64,000 bases of DNA from Lytechinus pictus (Eukaryota; Echinodermata; Echinoidea; Temnopleuroida; Toxopneustidae): the NCBI RefSeq assembly GCF_037042905.1, contig NC_087257.1, positions 12,560,001 through 12,624,000 of the forward strand, read 5' to 3'. The notes under the pieces were generated by a model. That model saw nothing but the letters and a program-made list of their open reading frames with translations, was not told the origin of the DNA and did not search any database. The position numbers and the translations under genes were made by a program. This document shows positions 22,901-33,200 of the stretch, piece after piece; positions within the stretch are counted from its first letter, which is position 1; each line of letters starts with the position of its first letter.

Positions 22901-25900
22901 ATGTTACATTTTGAAGCAATATCCGAGTATGTAAACCCATCGCTTGACTTCAGCGAAGCTACCCCAGATGAGTCACATCTTTTGCTGTTAATGTAACTCC
23001 AGAATCGTTTAGGATTGGTGGTTGAATCTGGGCTGACAATATCTTCAACATATTTGAAGTAAGCGGCTTTACATGCTTTCTTTGTCTGTTTCTTTACAGC
23101 CAAGTACTTGTTATAATCCCCAGGGTTGTTGCTTGCCTTAGCTCTGTCAAAGCATCACTTCTTCCTACGGGTCAACTGCTTCAATGAACGAGTGATCCAG
23201 GGTTGATTGTATCTTGTTGATGTCATCTTAGATGGTACATGCTTTTCCATGAGACGTAAGAGGGTAGATTTGATGTTGTCCCACATTACTTGCACAGGAC
23301 TCGTCCTATCAAATTGCTCTGTAAAGGAATGTTGAAAGGCAAGACAGTCTTCTCGGAGGGCCTCCATGTCTATACCCTTCACAAGGTCTTGGACCGCAAG
23401 AGCAAGTTGTGAGACACAGGATCGTTTTTTAAGGAAACCATGCTGAGCATCAGAGTATATCATGGTCTTCAAGATGGTCCATGATATTGCTGTGGACAAT
23501 GTGTTCCAGAACTTTGCATGTCATTGATGTTAAAGAGATCGGTCTATAGTTCTCTGGCTTACATCGTTCACCCTTTTTGAAGACAGGGGCAATGTTTGCA
23601 GTCTTCCAGTCAGCTGGAACAACTCCTTGGTCAAGGGAAGCTTGAAATAGGACTGTCAGAACAGGTGCGAGTTCGCGGTCCAGGTTTTTCAATAGCTGTA
23701 AAACAGTTCATCGGGCCCAGTGGCTTTATGGATTTGTAGACCAGACAAAATTTTCAGCACACCATCGGATTGTATGGTGATGGGTTCCATACAGGGATAG
23801 GGAGAACTTCCCATGTCCTTCATGTTAGTCATGTCTTCATTTCTAGTAAAGACAGATGAGAACTGTCTATTCAGGATGTTACATTTTGAAGCAATATCCG
23901 AGTATGTAAACCCATCGCTTGACTTCAGCGAAGCTACCCCAGATGAGTCACATCTTTTGCTGTTAATGTAACTCCAGAATCGTTTAGGATTGGTGGTTGA
24001 ATCTGGGCTGACAATATCTTCAACATATTTGAAGTAAGCGGCTTTACATGCTTTCTTTGTCTGTTTCTTTACAGCCAAGTACTTGTTATAATCCCCAGGG
24101 TTGTTGCTTGCCTTAGCTCTGTCAAAGCATCACTTCTTCCTACGGGTCAACTGCTTCAATGAACGAGTGATCCAGGGTTGATTGTATCTTGTTGATGTCA
24201 TCTTAGATGGTACATGCTTTTCCATGAGACGTAAGAGGGTAGATTTGATGTTGTCCCACATTACTTGCACAGGACTCGTCCTATCAAATTGCTCTGTAAA
24301 GGAATGTTGAAAGGCAAGACAGTCTTCTCGGAGGGCCTCCATGTCAGCATGCTTCCAAAGGAATACTTTCCTCTTCACCGGTCTTTTCCTGCGCGCTACA
24401 ACAGAGGATTCCACTAGCACAATATCATGGTCACCTATTCCTGGAAGGGCAATACACCTGCTAAGAAGAGTGGGCCTATTTGACAGGAAAATGTCAAGAC
24501 AGCTGTTCAACCTGGTAGGAAAGGATACCATCTGTTGTAGATCACAATTATGGATCATCGTCAAGAACCTTTGCTTGATTGGTATAGGATACTGGTTACC
24601 TGATGACGACTCTGTATCCCAGTCGATGTCTGGTAGATTCAGGTCCCCACCCATCCAGATGACAGAACTTTGGTGCTGATTGTGGATTTCTTCTATAGAT
24701 TGACAGAGATTCTCCATATAGTTGACAGAACTAGAAGGAGGTCTATACAAAGCACCTATAATAAGGAAGTTATTCCTTGGAAGGCTTACTTTGATGAAGA
24801 TTGCTTCAACATCAAGATTAGGATCATCTGGTAGTTGTTCAAAGATGATGTCCTTTTTAAGTGCTATGAGAACACCACCATATCCGTCTAAAGCTTAAAC
24901 GATCCTTCCGTATCACTTCATACTCTGGAGGGAACAATTCAGCACTATGGATGTTGCTGTTTAGCCAAGTCTCAGTGCCCAGGATAATATCCGGAACAGA
25001 AGAATCTATTAGATTTCCAATCTCTTCCTTTTTGTTTCGTGCACTCTGAAAGTTGACAGTTAAAATCTTCAACTTTCTTTCCGTGACTGGGTGCCTTCTT
25101 CTATTAGACTGGCGGGATGGAGAAGAAGATGCTATCGGCGGTCCAGGACTAGATGGCGCTGTTGCATTATCATCAGAGTAGGACGATGACAGTGTGGAGA
25201 AGGTATTGCTGGTGTCAACGATGAAAGAGTTGAACAAACTGCTAGAAAACTGGGGCATTCCACAAGAAATGCATTGCCAAGATACACTTGAATTAGCGAG
25301 AGCTTCATAAACTGGTGTTGACATGTGCATGCATTCTACATGGTACCACTGGTTACAGTCATCGCATGCAATGCCTCGCTGTTGCCATTTTACCGGGTAG
25401 GTGCAAATCTGACAAGGATACTTGCTGGCAGGACCTGGGTTGAGTTCAATGTCTGATGCATTTGTTAAGAGCAGCAGGGTTAGATAAGCGGCTACGAGAG
25501 TCTTACATCGACATGTAGAACTAAGCATGTGAATGTTGCCCTTCCTTTGCACTCGAAGATGATGGAGAGAGTTTGTTAAAACCTCAAGATCAGTAGGCAG
25601 ATTATTGGTAAATCCTATTTGGGCATGCCCTAAAGAAAGCTTGCTGGATGGTGACCTACGGCTATGGGTATATTTCAGCCTTGCAGATAGCAATGTCCTT
25701 GTAGATCTAGAGACACAATTCTCAGAGTATATCATATTTAAGATTGTCATAAGCAGAGTAAGGCAAATAATCTTGACAGCTACAGATCTAGCCATATTTG
25801 TTTTGTTTTTGTGGCCAAGCTTATCATCAGGAACCACATACAATGCATAAGTCAATCACAGACTTCAGCCTCAGGGCTACAGTGAGTCTACAATGATCTA

Positions 25901-26704
25901 GTAAATGATAATCAGATACACACCATTCACAACTTAATCCAGCAATGAGATAAAAAATGGTCTCAAAATTCATAGAACTGATTTGGAAGAATCAAAATAT
26001 TTCGCCACCGCAACAAGAATCGGCCGTAAACTTAGTGTATCGCGGGTGGTCGGTTTCAAAAGAAGGGTGCAAATGAGCAAATGTAAAATCGTTGTATACG
26101 TTGTTCGCCGATATTTACGCGAATTGAATCGGAATCACCTATTCGAAACATGGGAATCTGATCTGCTCAATTTTCTGCACAAATGAGACAAGAACTAGGC
26201 AAAACTAATAAATATTTTCGCAGATACGATGCTAAGAAAATTAGGTGGTCAATTAGGGGTAGTTCCAACCATACTTACGTGGAGAAATTAAAAAAAAAAT
26301 TAAAATGTTAAAAAACTCCTCGAAACAGACGGCTGCCAGCTGTCTACCTAAAACTTAACTTCTTAAGACAGCTTGCAGCCGTCTGTTTCGAGGAGTTTTT
26401 TAACATCTTTAATTTTTTTTTTATTTCTCCTCATATTTGGTGAGTGGAGCCAACGGAGTTCAGCGGAACAGCCAACATTAACAGTGCAGAGACCGAAGCT
26501 TTTGGTCTACCTCAACTTGTTCACGTTCTCAACTTGAGACTTGACAATTGTCAAGCATGTAAACTAAACTCTAGTCTAACTTACTAAGTTACAATCTAAA
26601 CTCTTGTCTAACCTTGTTTGAAGTAGCTTAGCCTCTGTCATCCATAATCGGAGTGAAGTCTTCTGCGACTGTGATAATAATCTGGAAACAGTTCTTAATG
26701 CCAT
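16739..26704 (-). CDS. COQ10: COQ10, mitochondrial ubiquinone-binding START-domain protein (five coding exons)
   Basis: Coding exons on the minus strand, in order: 26613-26704, 19633-19800, 18854-19046, 18034-18135 and 16739-16903. All internal junctions are GT/AG with matching phases (2, 2, 0, 0), giving about 239 aa; human COQ10A/B are about 240. The N-terminus [10 protein letters not shown] with many Arg/Ser and no acids resembles a mitochondrial targeting peptide. Family landmarks are [78 protein letters not shown] and [17 protein letters not shown]10 proteins bind coenzyme Q at the inner mitochondrial membrane and are needed for efficient respiration. Intron 1 (6.8 kb) holds a LINE in the same orientation. 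The exon 1 call rests on phase and targeting-peptide character; the C-terminal tail is less conserved. Confidence 0.92.
16962..17340 (+). repeat. Local duplicated block, copy 2
   Basis: Copy of 14445-14790 with a longer G run (17169-17180) and a small insertion carrying a GAGCTATTAAACATAGCTC mini-hairpin near 17015. The two copies flank the last COQ10 exon. Confidence 0.8.
17510..17655. repeat. MITE-like repeat, TTATAACAA family, copy 1
   Basis: Contains GTTATAATAACGAATTTG, the core TGATTTGATTGGCTGATAG, and ends ATTATAACGAGTCTCTATGAAATGG. Relatives with the same motif order lie at 33335-33473 and 34948-35100. Ends such as TTTCATARA recur in many foldbacks of this window. Confidence 0.6.
18034..18135 (-). 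CDS. COQ10: COQ10 coding exon 4
   Basis: Acceptor TTCAATCCAG, donor GTATGT. The 34 codons include [12 protein letters not shown] and end TCTVDFS, matching the conserved middle of the START-type fold. Phase 0 at both ends. Confidence 0.93.
18854..19046 (-). CDS. COQ10: COQ10 coding exon 3
   Basis: Acceptor CACAAAACAG, donor GTAGGTG. It completes the split Gly codon and reads [19 protein letters not shown], then [17 protein letters not shown] and KPHLVR. This is the most conserved part of the COQ10 domain. Confidence 0.95.
19633..19800 (-). CDS. COQ10: COQ10 coding exon 2
   Basis: Acceptor TTTACAG, donor GTAAGA. The 168-nt exon reads a Cys/Arg-rich segment, then [12 protein letters not shown] and [12 protein letters not shown], matching the start of the mature COQ10 domain. 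Entry phase 2 fits exon 1. Confidence 0.9.
20465..20482 (+). repeat. 18-bp terminal-like inverted repeat, left partner
   Basis: GGCTCCACTCACCAAATA here is exactly reverse-complementary to 26434-26451. The pair encloses about 6 kb, including the LINE and the 26281-26430 palindrome. It may mark the ends of a larger composite element or two inverted copies of a dispersed repeat. Confidence 0.55.
22392..23366 (-). repeat. 975-bp tandem duplication inside the LINE, unit A
   Basis: Nearly identical to 23367-24341 at a constant offset of 975 bp. Differences are rare (ACGG at 22457 versus AAGG at 23432; AGCCG at 22717 versus AGCTG at 23692). The junction shares TGTC microhomology. The unit covers the end of the endonuclease linker and the N-terminal RT region, so that part of the element is present twice. 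Confidence 0.9.
23367..24341 (-). repeat. 975-bp tandem duplication inside the LINE, unit B
   Basis: Second unit. Both units carry the same in-frame TGA after RRKK (24130-24132 and 23155-23157) and the same frameshift before [10 protein letters not shown]. These lesions predate the duplication. Confidence 0.9.
25430..25453 (-). other. 2A-like ribosome-skipping motif in LINE
   Basis: The codons read DIELNPGP, matching the consensus D-[VI]-E-x-N-P-G-P; skipping occurs between the last G and P. It is preceded by a leucine-rich hydrophobic stretch and followed within six residues by the PHD finger. 2A-like motifs are documented in APE-type LINEs of sea urchins and other animals. Whether this copy is translated is unknown. 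Confidence 0.9.
26281..26430. repeat. Long foldback, about 65-bp arms with 20-bp loop
   Basis: Arms 26281-26345 and 26366-26430 are reverse complements with few mismatches. They contain TTAAAAAACTCCTCGAAACA and GACGGCTGC. Located in COQ10 intron 1, about 180 bp downstream of exon 1. It would form a stable hairpin in the pre-mRNA. Probably a MITE. Confidence 0.85.
26434..26520 (+). repeat. Dispersed repeat near first exons, with right partner of the 18-bp inverted repeat
   Basis: TATTTGGTGAGTGGAGCC (26434-26451) pairs with 20465-20482. The following sequence (CCAACGGAGTTCAGCG, then GAAGCTTTTGGTCTA) resembles 44414-44492 in intron 1 of SDR1 (CCAACGTAGTTCAGCG, GGAGCTTTTGGTCTA). It is a dispersed repeat found near the 5' end of both genes. 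Confidence 0.6.
26613..26704 (-). CDS. COQ10: COQ10 coding exon 1 (start codon and targeting peptide)
   Basis: ATG at 26702-26704 is the first in-frame ATG. The 30 codons encode [20 protein letters not shown] and onward, an Arg/Ser/Leu-rich acid-poor segment typical of mitochondrial presequences. The donor is AAG|GTTAGA. The two leftover bases AG join the G of exon 2 to give Arg. Assignment is by phase, position and composition, not by conserved sequence. Confidence 0.75.
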
Positions 26705-28277
26705 TTTATGAAATAATAAGCTGAGTAACACAACGCCAACGTCACGAACAAGTTCCGAAACGAAACGCGAAATGAAGTCTTTGTTTTCACCTTTTTTCAA
26801 AGTATCTTGAGAGTAATGTTACATTTCCTTGGTGGATTTCAGATTCAATTGGCATAAATCAAACACATCATTCTATTTCTCTGACGTAAGTTTCTTGCAT
26901 CTCAAGTCAAATCGAAGCAACAAGGAAGCCATACACCCGGCCCGGCGGTGCAGTTCGGCTTTCACTTTTTTCAGACAAATATACCGGTACGTACGGTACG
27001 GTTGCTGGAGGTTTCGGGGGAACTTGCCCGTTGAATAATCTCAGCTGCCGCTGAGCTGCTAGCTGGGCTTGTAATCGACCGGCAAAAAAGCTGCCGATCA
27101 AATTACTTGATAAAACTGGTTAATGATTTCTACGCATTTTAGAAATCTTTGACATATAAAGAAATGGCAAAATTCGAATATATTTATAAAAGTCGAAAAT
27201 ATATGTTTTTATTGTTAGATATCAAATAGACTACTAATTTGACTTACATATTTGTTTATTTTTCAGCATCAAATTGGTAATGATGTAAGTGCACGAAAAC
27301 TAGGTCACATAAGAAAGGTCATTGAATTGACGAGCGAAGGTCGCATTACGTCATCGGATGACTGTTTTCATTGTAGAAAGTTGTACGTCACGTCCTATCG
27401 TCACGTCGCGTCGCGTCCTTGCCTACTCGCTCCTTTTTCGTAAGGGGGGGGGGGGGGGACAAATTGATCGTTCCACTGACAATGATTTATCTACCTGTAA
27501 GTCTCTACACTGGATATTATCAAGGATATGATTCCCGCAACAGTGATTTCTAAATAACAATATTTTTAGGACGGATTAATCATTATCTTTAAAAAAAAAA
27601 ACATTTCACTATTATTCTTGAAAAAAAGCTTAAACAAGCACTCTGAAGAGCGATGAGAGCAGAATCTTGACCTTATTTTTTTATAAAGTACTACCTGCTT
27701 ATCTCCTTTCCTCACTTCTATACCATGAAAGGATGTTTATTTCTCCAGTTAATATAGTTCCCCGTTTGTCTTTCCAAACGTGGCACCTCCCTTTCCTATT
27801 TCTTGGTCTCTTTCCTTCACTTCTCTGTGGCGTTTTCATGGAATGACATCATATTTGTTTATAATTTCATATTGATATGAATTTATTCGTACTTAACTTC
27901 TAGAAATACATATATTCAGAATGTTTCTTCATTATCTTTTCCCTTCTCTTTCTTTCTATCTTCATCTCTCCATCATTCTCTCTATCTCCATTCATCTTTC
28001 TCTACCATCCCATCATATCTCTCTGAACGCCTATCTTCCTCTTCGTCTTGCTATCTCTCTTGGAAAAGTGATAGAGGTAATTTGGTCTCATGATTAATCT
28101 GGTAAATTAATACTTCGTGAGCTAGCCCCATCAAGTTGTACAACTATCGTCTGACTGTAGTGTAGTTAATCTGTTTGACTTGACTTCAGTGAAATTTGAC
28201 TAGAAAGGAGTGATGAACACATTATTCTGCTTCGACCGGTCTGAGATATTGCTTTGACATAGATAATCGAATCCTAA
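26705..28277. other. Intergenic region upstream of COQ10
   Basis: Would contain the COQ10 promoter. A G run of about 15 lies at 27444-27458 and pyrimidine-rich sequence at 27940-28060. No core promoter element could be assigned with confidence. Confidence 0.4.
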
Positions 28278-28496
28278 CCATGGCATGTTCTCCTTCAGCA
28301 AGAAATTTATCCGCACTGTGCAGCACTCGACCCAGGTGAGGTGAATGGGTACCCGGCAGGATTAATTCCTTGCATGCATTGAGCGCCGGTGATGGTAGCT
28401 CGAGCTAGAGCCAGGGTAACAATAGCAGCGCATTGTATCCTCAGGCAAAAAGCGCTTTATAAATACAGCTATTATTATCATTATAATTCAAAACAT
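28278..28496 (+). mobile_element. SINE, 5'-truncated
   Basis: Shares CCTTCAGCAAGAAA, CACTGTG, CCCAGGTGAGGT and AATGGGTACC with the full SINE at 41206-41482. It ends GCGCTTTATAAATACAGC followed by an ATT-type tail. The tRNA-like head is missing. Confidence 0.8.
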
Positions 28497-30078
28497 TGAA
28501 GGTCAACATTTCATACAATGATATAAAGGTATATTACCATATTCAAACCCATTAACCTAACTTTATGTTTCTCAAAGTACCATAAAGAGAGAGAGAGGGA
28601 AAAACAAAATAATGAAAACATGAATGCATTTCAATTATACTTTATTGGATATATCAATGTCTCCAATTCACATTCTCAATGATTAATTTTTGCATATATT
28701 GGATCACTTATTTAAGCAAGTGTGTATTATAACTGATTGAATGAAAACGATTGCAAGTAGATACACCACTGATTTTGAAACATATAACAGCACGTTCCTC
28801 ATGAGAAAAGAATGAAATATAACAACAAAATTGACCACAACCAAATGATTGTATCACAAAATTGAATAGATAAGAGTAAATGTATTAGTAAGAAAAATGA
28901 AATATTCCCACAATTGAATTTCTCTGAGGAAGCATGGCTCAGTGGTTTGTAATTCCAGTCACCAAAGTTTAAAGTATGAAGTACATTGTATGAGACATTG
29001 CAAGAAACTTACGTTCAATTGAAAAAGAAGCATAAGTCCCAAAATGTGCATATTATGGCTTTGCCAAAAAAAAATCAGTTGCAAATGAATGCGAATCAAC
29101 TACAAAATCGTTGCTTCCAATCAAAGGACCTAGGCTTGATTTGGAGGGTTAAGCTAGTTTGGAAGTAAAGGTTTCTTGAAATATCCACAAGTCCCTCAGA
29201 GGGGATTTTGAGCAACATGTCCTCTGGTTACTTACGCTTAAAATGAAATAAACATTTCGCAACTAAATATCAATGAAGAATGGAAAGTTCATCATATGTT
29301 ACTTATACATTTGGAAACTGTCAAAGTAAATTGAATGATGTTTATGTCATACTGACAAATATGCCCTTAACTTTTTCGGCTAAAATGAGCCAAAGTTTCA
29401 TGGCCGAACAACATAATTACTGAGATAAATCACACTTCTACAGTTGTAAATATCCTTTCTACTACAATCCCACACCATTCTATAACATCCAATGTTGAAT
29501 CTGAGTCGGTGGTTGATTGTAGGATTACTATTTGCTTGAAGCTAAAATTTCCTTTAAATAACAATACCACATGATTGTCTTACTGGCCTGAGGAAGTAGT
29601 CTCAGAAAAATTATGCAGATAATTTATTTCAATAAGTAAATAGAGGATACATTGTCATAAAAGTCATGGCACATATGTTTTAACAAACAAAGATAAATGA
29701 CTGGCTACAATCTAAAATGAAAAAAAAAAGGTAAATTCTGAAATGTTTTACACTTCAATTATTATGATGGACAATACAAACTTTCTTTTCCTATATTCCC
29801 TTGTACACAGTACTTTGATATATCAAAAATAGGAAAATATGAGTACATCAATAAAAATATCAATTTAGAATAAATTTGAGCTAATTTCTTGATACAATTC
29901 AAGTACAAAAGACAACCTGCACCAAGGAGTAGTTGATTGACACTGGGTAGGAATTATATTCCTAGAATATATTTTGAATCATAAAGGCAGCTCCATAGTG
30001 ATATACTTTGCAAGTGGGATTAACATCCTTTGAGATGGCAGGAGCAGACATGGATGCTGAATGCCTTTACAAAGTAAA
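28497..30078. other. Intergenic region and SDR1 3' UTR
   Basis: AT-rich DNA. The part nearest 30078 is the SDR1 3' UTR: 29940-30078 is homologous to 45605-45752. A minus-strand AATAAA at 29633-29638 is a candidate polyadenylation signal about 440 nt after the stop. Nothing else was recognised. Confidence 0.5.
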
Positions 30079-30228
30079 TTATCGTGCGCACGAAACGTGT
30101 CTGCCGCCATCTATGGACAGGGTTTCTCCAGTGATGAAGGATGCTGCGTTAGAAGCGAGGAACTTGATTGCGGGTGCCACTTCGCTTGCTTCGCCGGCTC
30201 GACCCATTGGATGAACCTTACTAGCTCG
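30079..30228 (-). CDS. SDR1 exon 9 (C-terminus)
   Basis: Acceptor TTTTTCAG. It reads [13 protein letters not shown], then [18 protein letters not shown] and LSIDGG, ending SCAR and TAA. 150 nt. Nearly identical in length and sequence to the SDR2 exon at 55713-55862. Confidence 0.95.
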   Translation of the reverse strand, partial: RASKVHPMGRAGEASEVAPAIKFLASNAASFITGETLSIDGGRHVSCAR

Positions 30229-33200
30229 CTGAAAAATGAACATTGAAAAGTATGGTATAACATAACAGTATAACGATGTGCTAATGATACAAAATTTGCC
30301 TGTGACATTATTTTAGCCATAAATAACATCAACTTAAATGACTAATGTCAATGACATCATTAAGAATTTTAGCTGATAACACATTTTATATTTTTGGTCT
30401 GATAATAAAATCTCTGAACCACGTACCCGGTGAAAGTAAAAAATCAACAAACGGCACCATCAAAAAATCTTGCACGGCAGATTTATCACGAAAATGTTGT
30501 GGGGGGATTATTGGTAAGTTAGGGTTAATGTGCTAAGCTATGTTAAATGGTAGGATTTGTTTTCTTAATGTCATCTAATATGATCAATGGAGTGAATTAC
30601 AAGTAAATGGAGATGATGGACCTATGAAAAGAGCATGGGATCTGAATGTGGGTGGCATAAGAGAAAAGGGAAGACCAAAGTTTACATATAAAGATAAGAA
30701 GAAGGAAAACAGTATGGTAGTAGATCGTATTAACGAACACTTTTCATGAATTCAATCATATCAAACACATTATTTTCATACAATTCACCAAACTTTCACC
30801 ATAAATATACAATTATCTACAAAATATAAATATGTAAAAATTTTGCCAAAATCGTTTTTCCCTTTTACGATATTAACTTCCAATCCCACCCCTCTTCGCA
30901 TGTGAAATATTTTGGTCACTTGAAAAAGGTAACGTATTACCGAACATGTGTTTTCTATGGGAAAAGTTGAGAAAACAATAAAATCACTGATGAGCAAGAC
31001 TTTGAAAATGTGTTTTTGACAATTTTTCATCATCTTTCTATTCAGGTTCCCTTTGGAAGGATGTTGCAAAGTTTTGTATAGCTTCTGTCAAAGGGATTAC
31101 TACATCAAGTATCAATTATTGAGCATATGACGCGTAGGATGCGCACGTTCTGTAATACAAGGCCAGTCGGTAATACAATCACTCACTATATAAGGTTAGT
31201 CTGAATGAGGATGCTCAACAGATGAAAAGAAGTGGAAGGAGGGAATGTCATCATGCCAAAAGAAAAAGTAATCCCAGCTTCCAACCCAAACAAGAACATT
31301 TCCGTATTTTTAAAAACACATGAAACTGAAACTTTGGAAATCAGTATTCTGTATTCAACAATTATGATGAGTAGTAATACTTGCAAAAAGTTAGGTAGAG
31401 CAGGGAGATTTCAGGTTAAGTCTTACCTCGTGGATTTGCTCATTAGACATTCCATACACCGTCTGAGCAGGAGTCATAATTGTACCAGGGCTGTGAATTA
31501 ATAATAGAAATTGAAAAATATACCAATCAAAACAAATCATCTGTTACCTATTATCAATTTGAACAGGGCAGCCCCTGCAAAGAAAAAACAAATCCAAACT
31601 GAATCACAGGAGAGCATTTCATGGAAAGATTTTCAGTGATTTTCACCAAAGAATGTTATAAGCTATCGCAAATCCTTGCATCTGATTGGCCGAGAGCAAA
31701 ATCAGTCAGTGAGTTGAAATACATTGATTTTTAAGAGCAGCATGAATGAATACAAGGGAAATAATTCAAGGAAAATGTAATTAATGATTTCCACTGGTAA
31801 ATGTTATTAAACTAAAGCAAATCCTTGTTTCTGATTAGCTGAAAGCAAAAACAGTAAGTCAGGAAGAATCACTTGTGTAACTGTTAAAGAAACTTAAGAC
31901 ATCAAACACTTACTTGACTGCATTTACTCTCACACCTTTGGGAGCCAAATCTAGAAAGAAAAAAAAAGGACAGTAAAATAAACAAGTGGAATGCCTCTGG
32001 CCGTCTCACCTGCATCACGCGATTCAATATAGCAGCAGTGCTGATTTTGAAAACTACTATAACTCGCACAAGATGTTCAGTGATACTTGGTTACTCTTAT
32101 TTCCACGTTTTATGAACTAGACCAATACACTTATAGAGATATGATGGCAATTCAAAAAATACCCCCAACGTGGCCAAAGTTCTTTGACCTTACATGACCT
32201 TTGACCTTGATCATGTGACCTGAAACTCGCACAGGATGTTCAGTGATACTTGATTACTATTATGTCCAAGTTTTATGAACTAGACCAACACACTTTCAAA
32301 TTTATGGCTGTAATTCAACAAATACCCCAATTTGGCCAAAGTTCATTGACCCTAAATGACCTTTGACCTTGATCATGTGACCTGAAACTTGCACAGGATG
32401 TTCAGTAATACTTGATTACTATTATGTCCAAGTTTCATGAATCAGATCCATAAACTTTCAAAGTTATGATGGTAATTCAACAGATACCCCCAATTCGGCC
32501 AAAGTTCATTGACCCTAAATGACCTTTGACCTTGGTCATGTGACGTGAAACTCATGCAGGATGTTCAGTGATACTTGATTAACCTTATGTATAAGTTTCA
32601 TGAACTAGGTCCATATATTTTCTAAGTTATGATGACATTTCAAAAACTTAACATTAGGTTAAGATTTTGATGTTGATTCCCCCAACATGGTCTAAGTTCA
32701 TTGACCCTAAATGACCTTTGACCTTAGTCATGTGACATGAAACTCAGGCAGGATGTTCAGTAATACTTGATTAACCTTATGGCCAAGTTTCATGAACTAG
32801 GTCCATATACTTTCTAAGTTATGCTGTCATTTCAAAAACTTAACCTAAGGTTAAGATTTGGTGTTGACGCCGCCGCCGCCGCCGCCGTCGGAAAAGCGGC
32901 GCCTATAGTCTCACTCTGCTATGCAGGTGAGACAAAAAGCAACCATCACCGGGTTCCCAGCTTTTTAAGAAAACAAAATTCCCTGATTTTTCCCTGATGA
33001 AGTTTTAAAAAATTCCTGATAATTATTTACACCAAATCCCTGTTTCGCATGTTTTCTAAGTTGTTGCAGTGCATGACATGTATTTTCAGTATAAAAACAA
33101 TAATGTAAAACTAATTAATACCACCATAACCAGTCATTCAATGGATGCTGTTTTGCAACAAGATATACTAGAGTCTGGCTGACTACCTTGCTTCCAACTT

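Larger units (their letters stand above)
21140..25860 (-). mobile_element. APE-type LINE with 2A-like motif, PHD finger, endonuclease and RT (degenerate)
   Basis: The minus-strand frame from ATG at 25795 begins with a hydrophobic segment, then [18 protein letters not shown], a 2A-like ribosome-skipping motif (25430-25453). Next is a C4HC3 PHD-type finger (CQIC, CDDC, WYHVEC, WQCISC), then an endonuclease start ([25 protein letters not shown]). A frameshift near 24893 leads to [16 protein letters not shown] and GDHD endonuclease motifs. RT follows with [33 protein letters not shown] and FADD (about 22090). Stops and frameshifts occur at about 24130, 23690 and 22715 and near the end of RT. A 3' UTR ends in a (GAA)n tail at 21140-21162. 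A 975-bp internal tandem duplication is listed separately. It lies in COQ10 intron 1 in the same orientation and is inactive. Confidence 0.9.

Noticed and set aside
21292..25855. Host reverse-transcriptase or PHD-finger gene
   Set aside because: The domain order 2A-PHD-endonuclease-RT, several frameshifts and a simple-repeat tail identify a degenerate LINE.
26705..26800. Longer COQ10 N-terminus from an upstream in-frame start
   Set aside because: The upstream frame has no ATG (only TTG). The downstream ATG gives a typical mitochondrial presequence.
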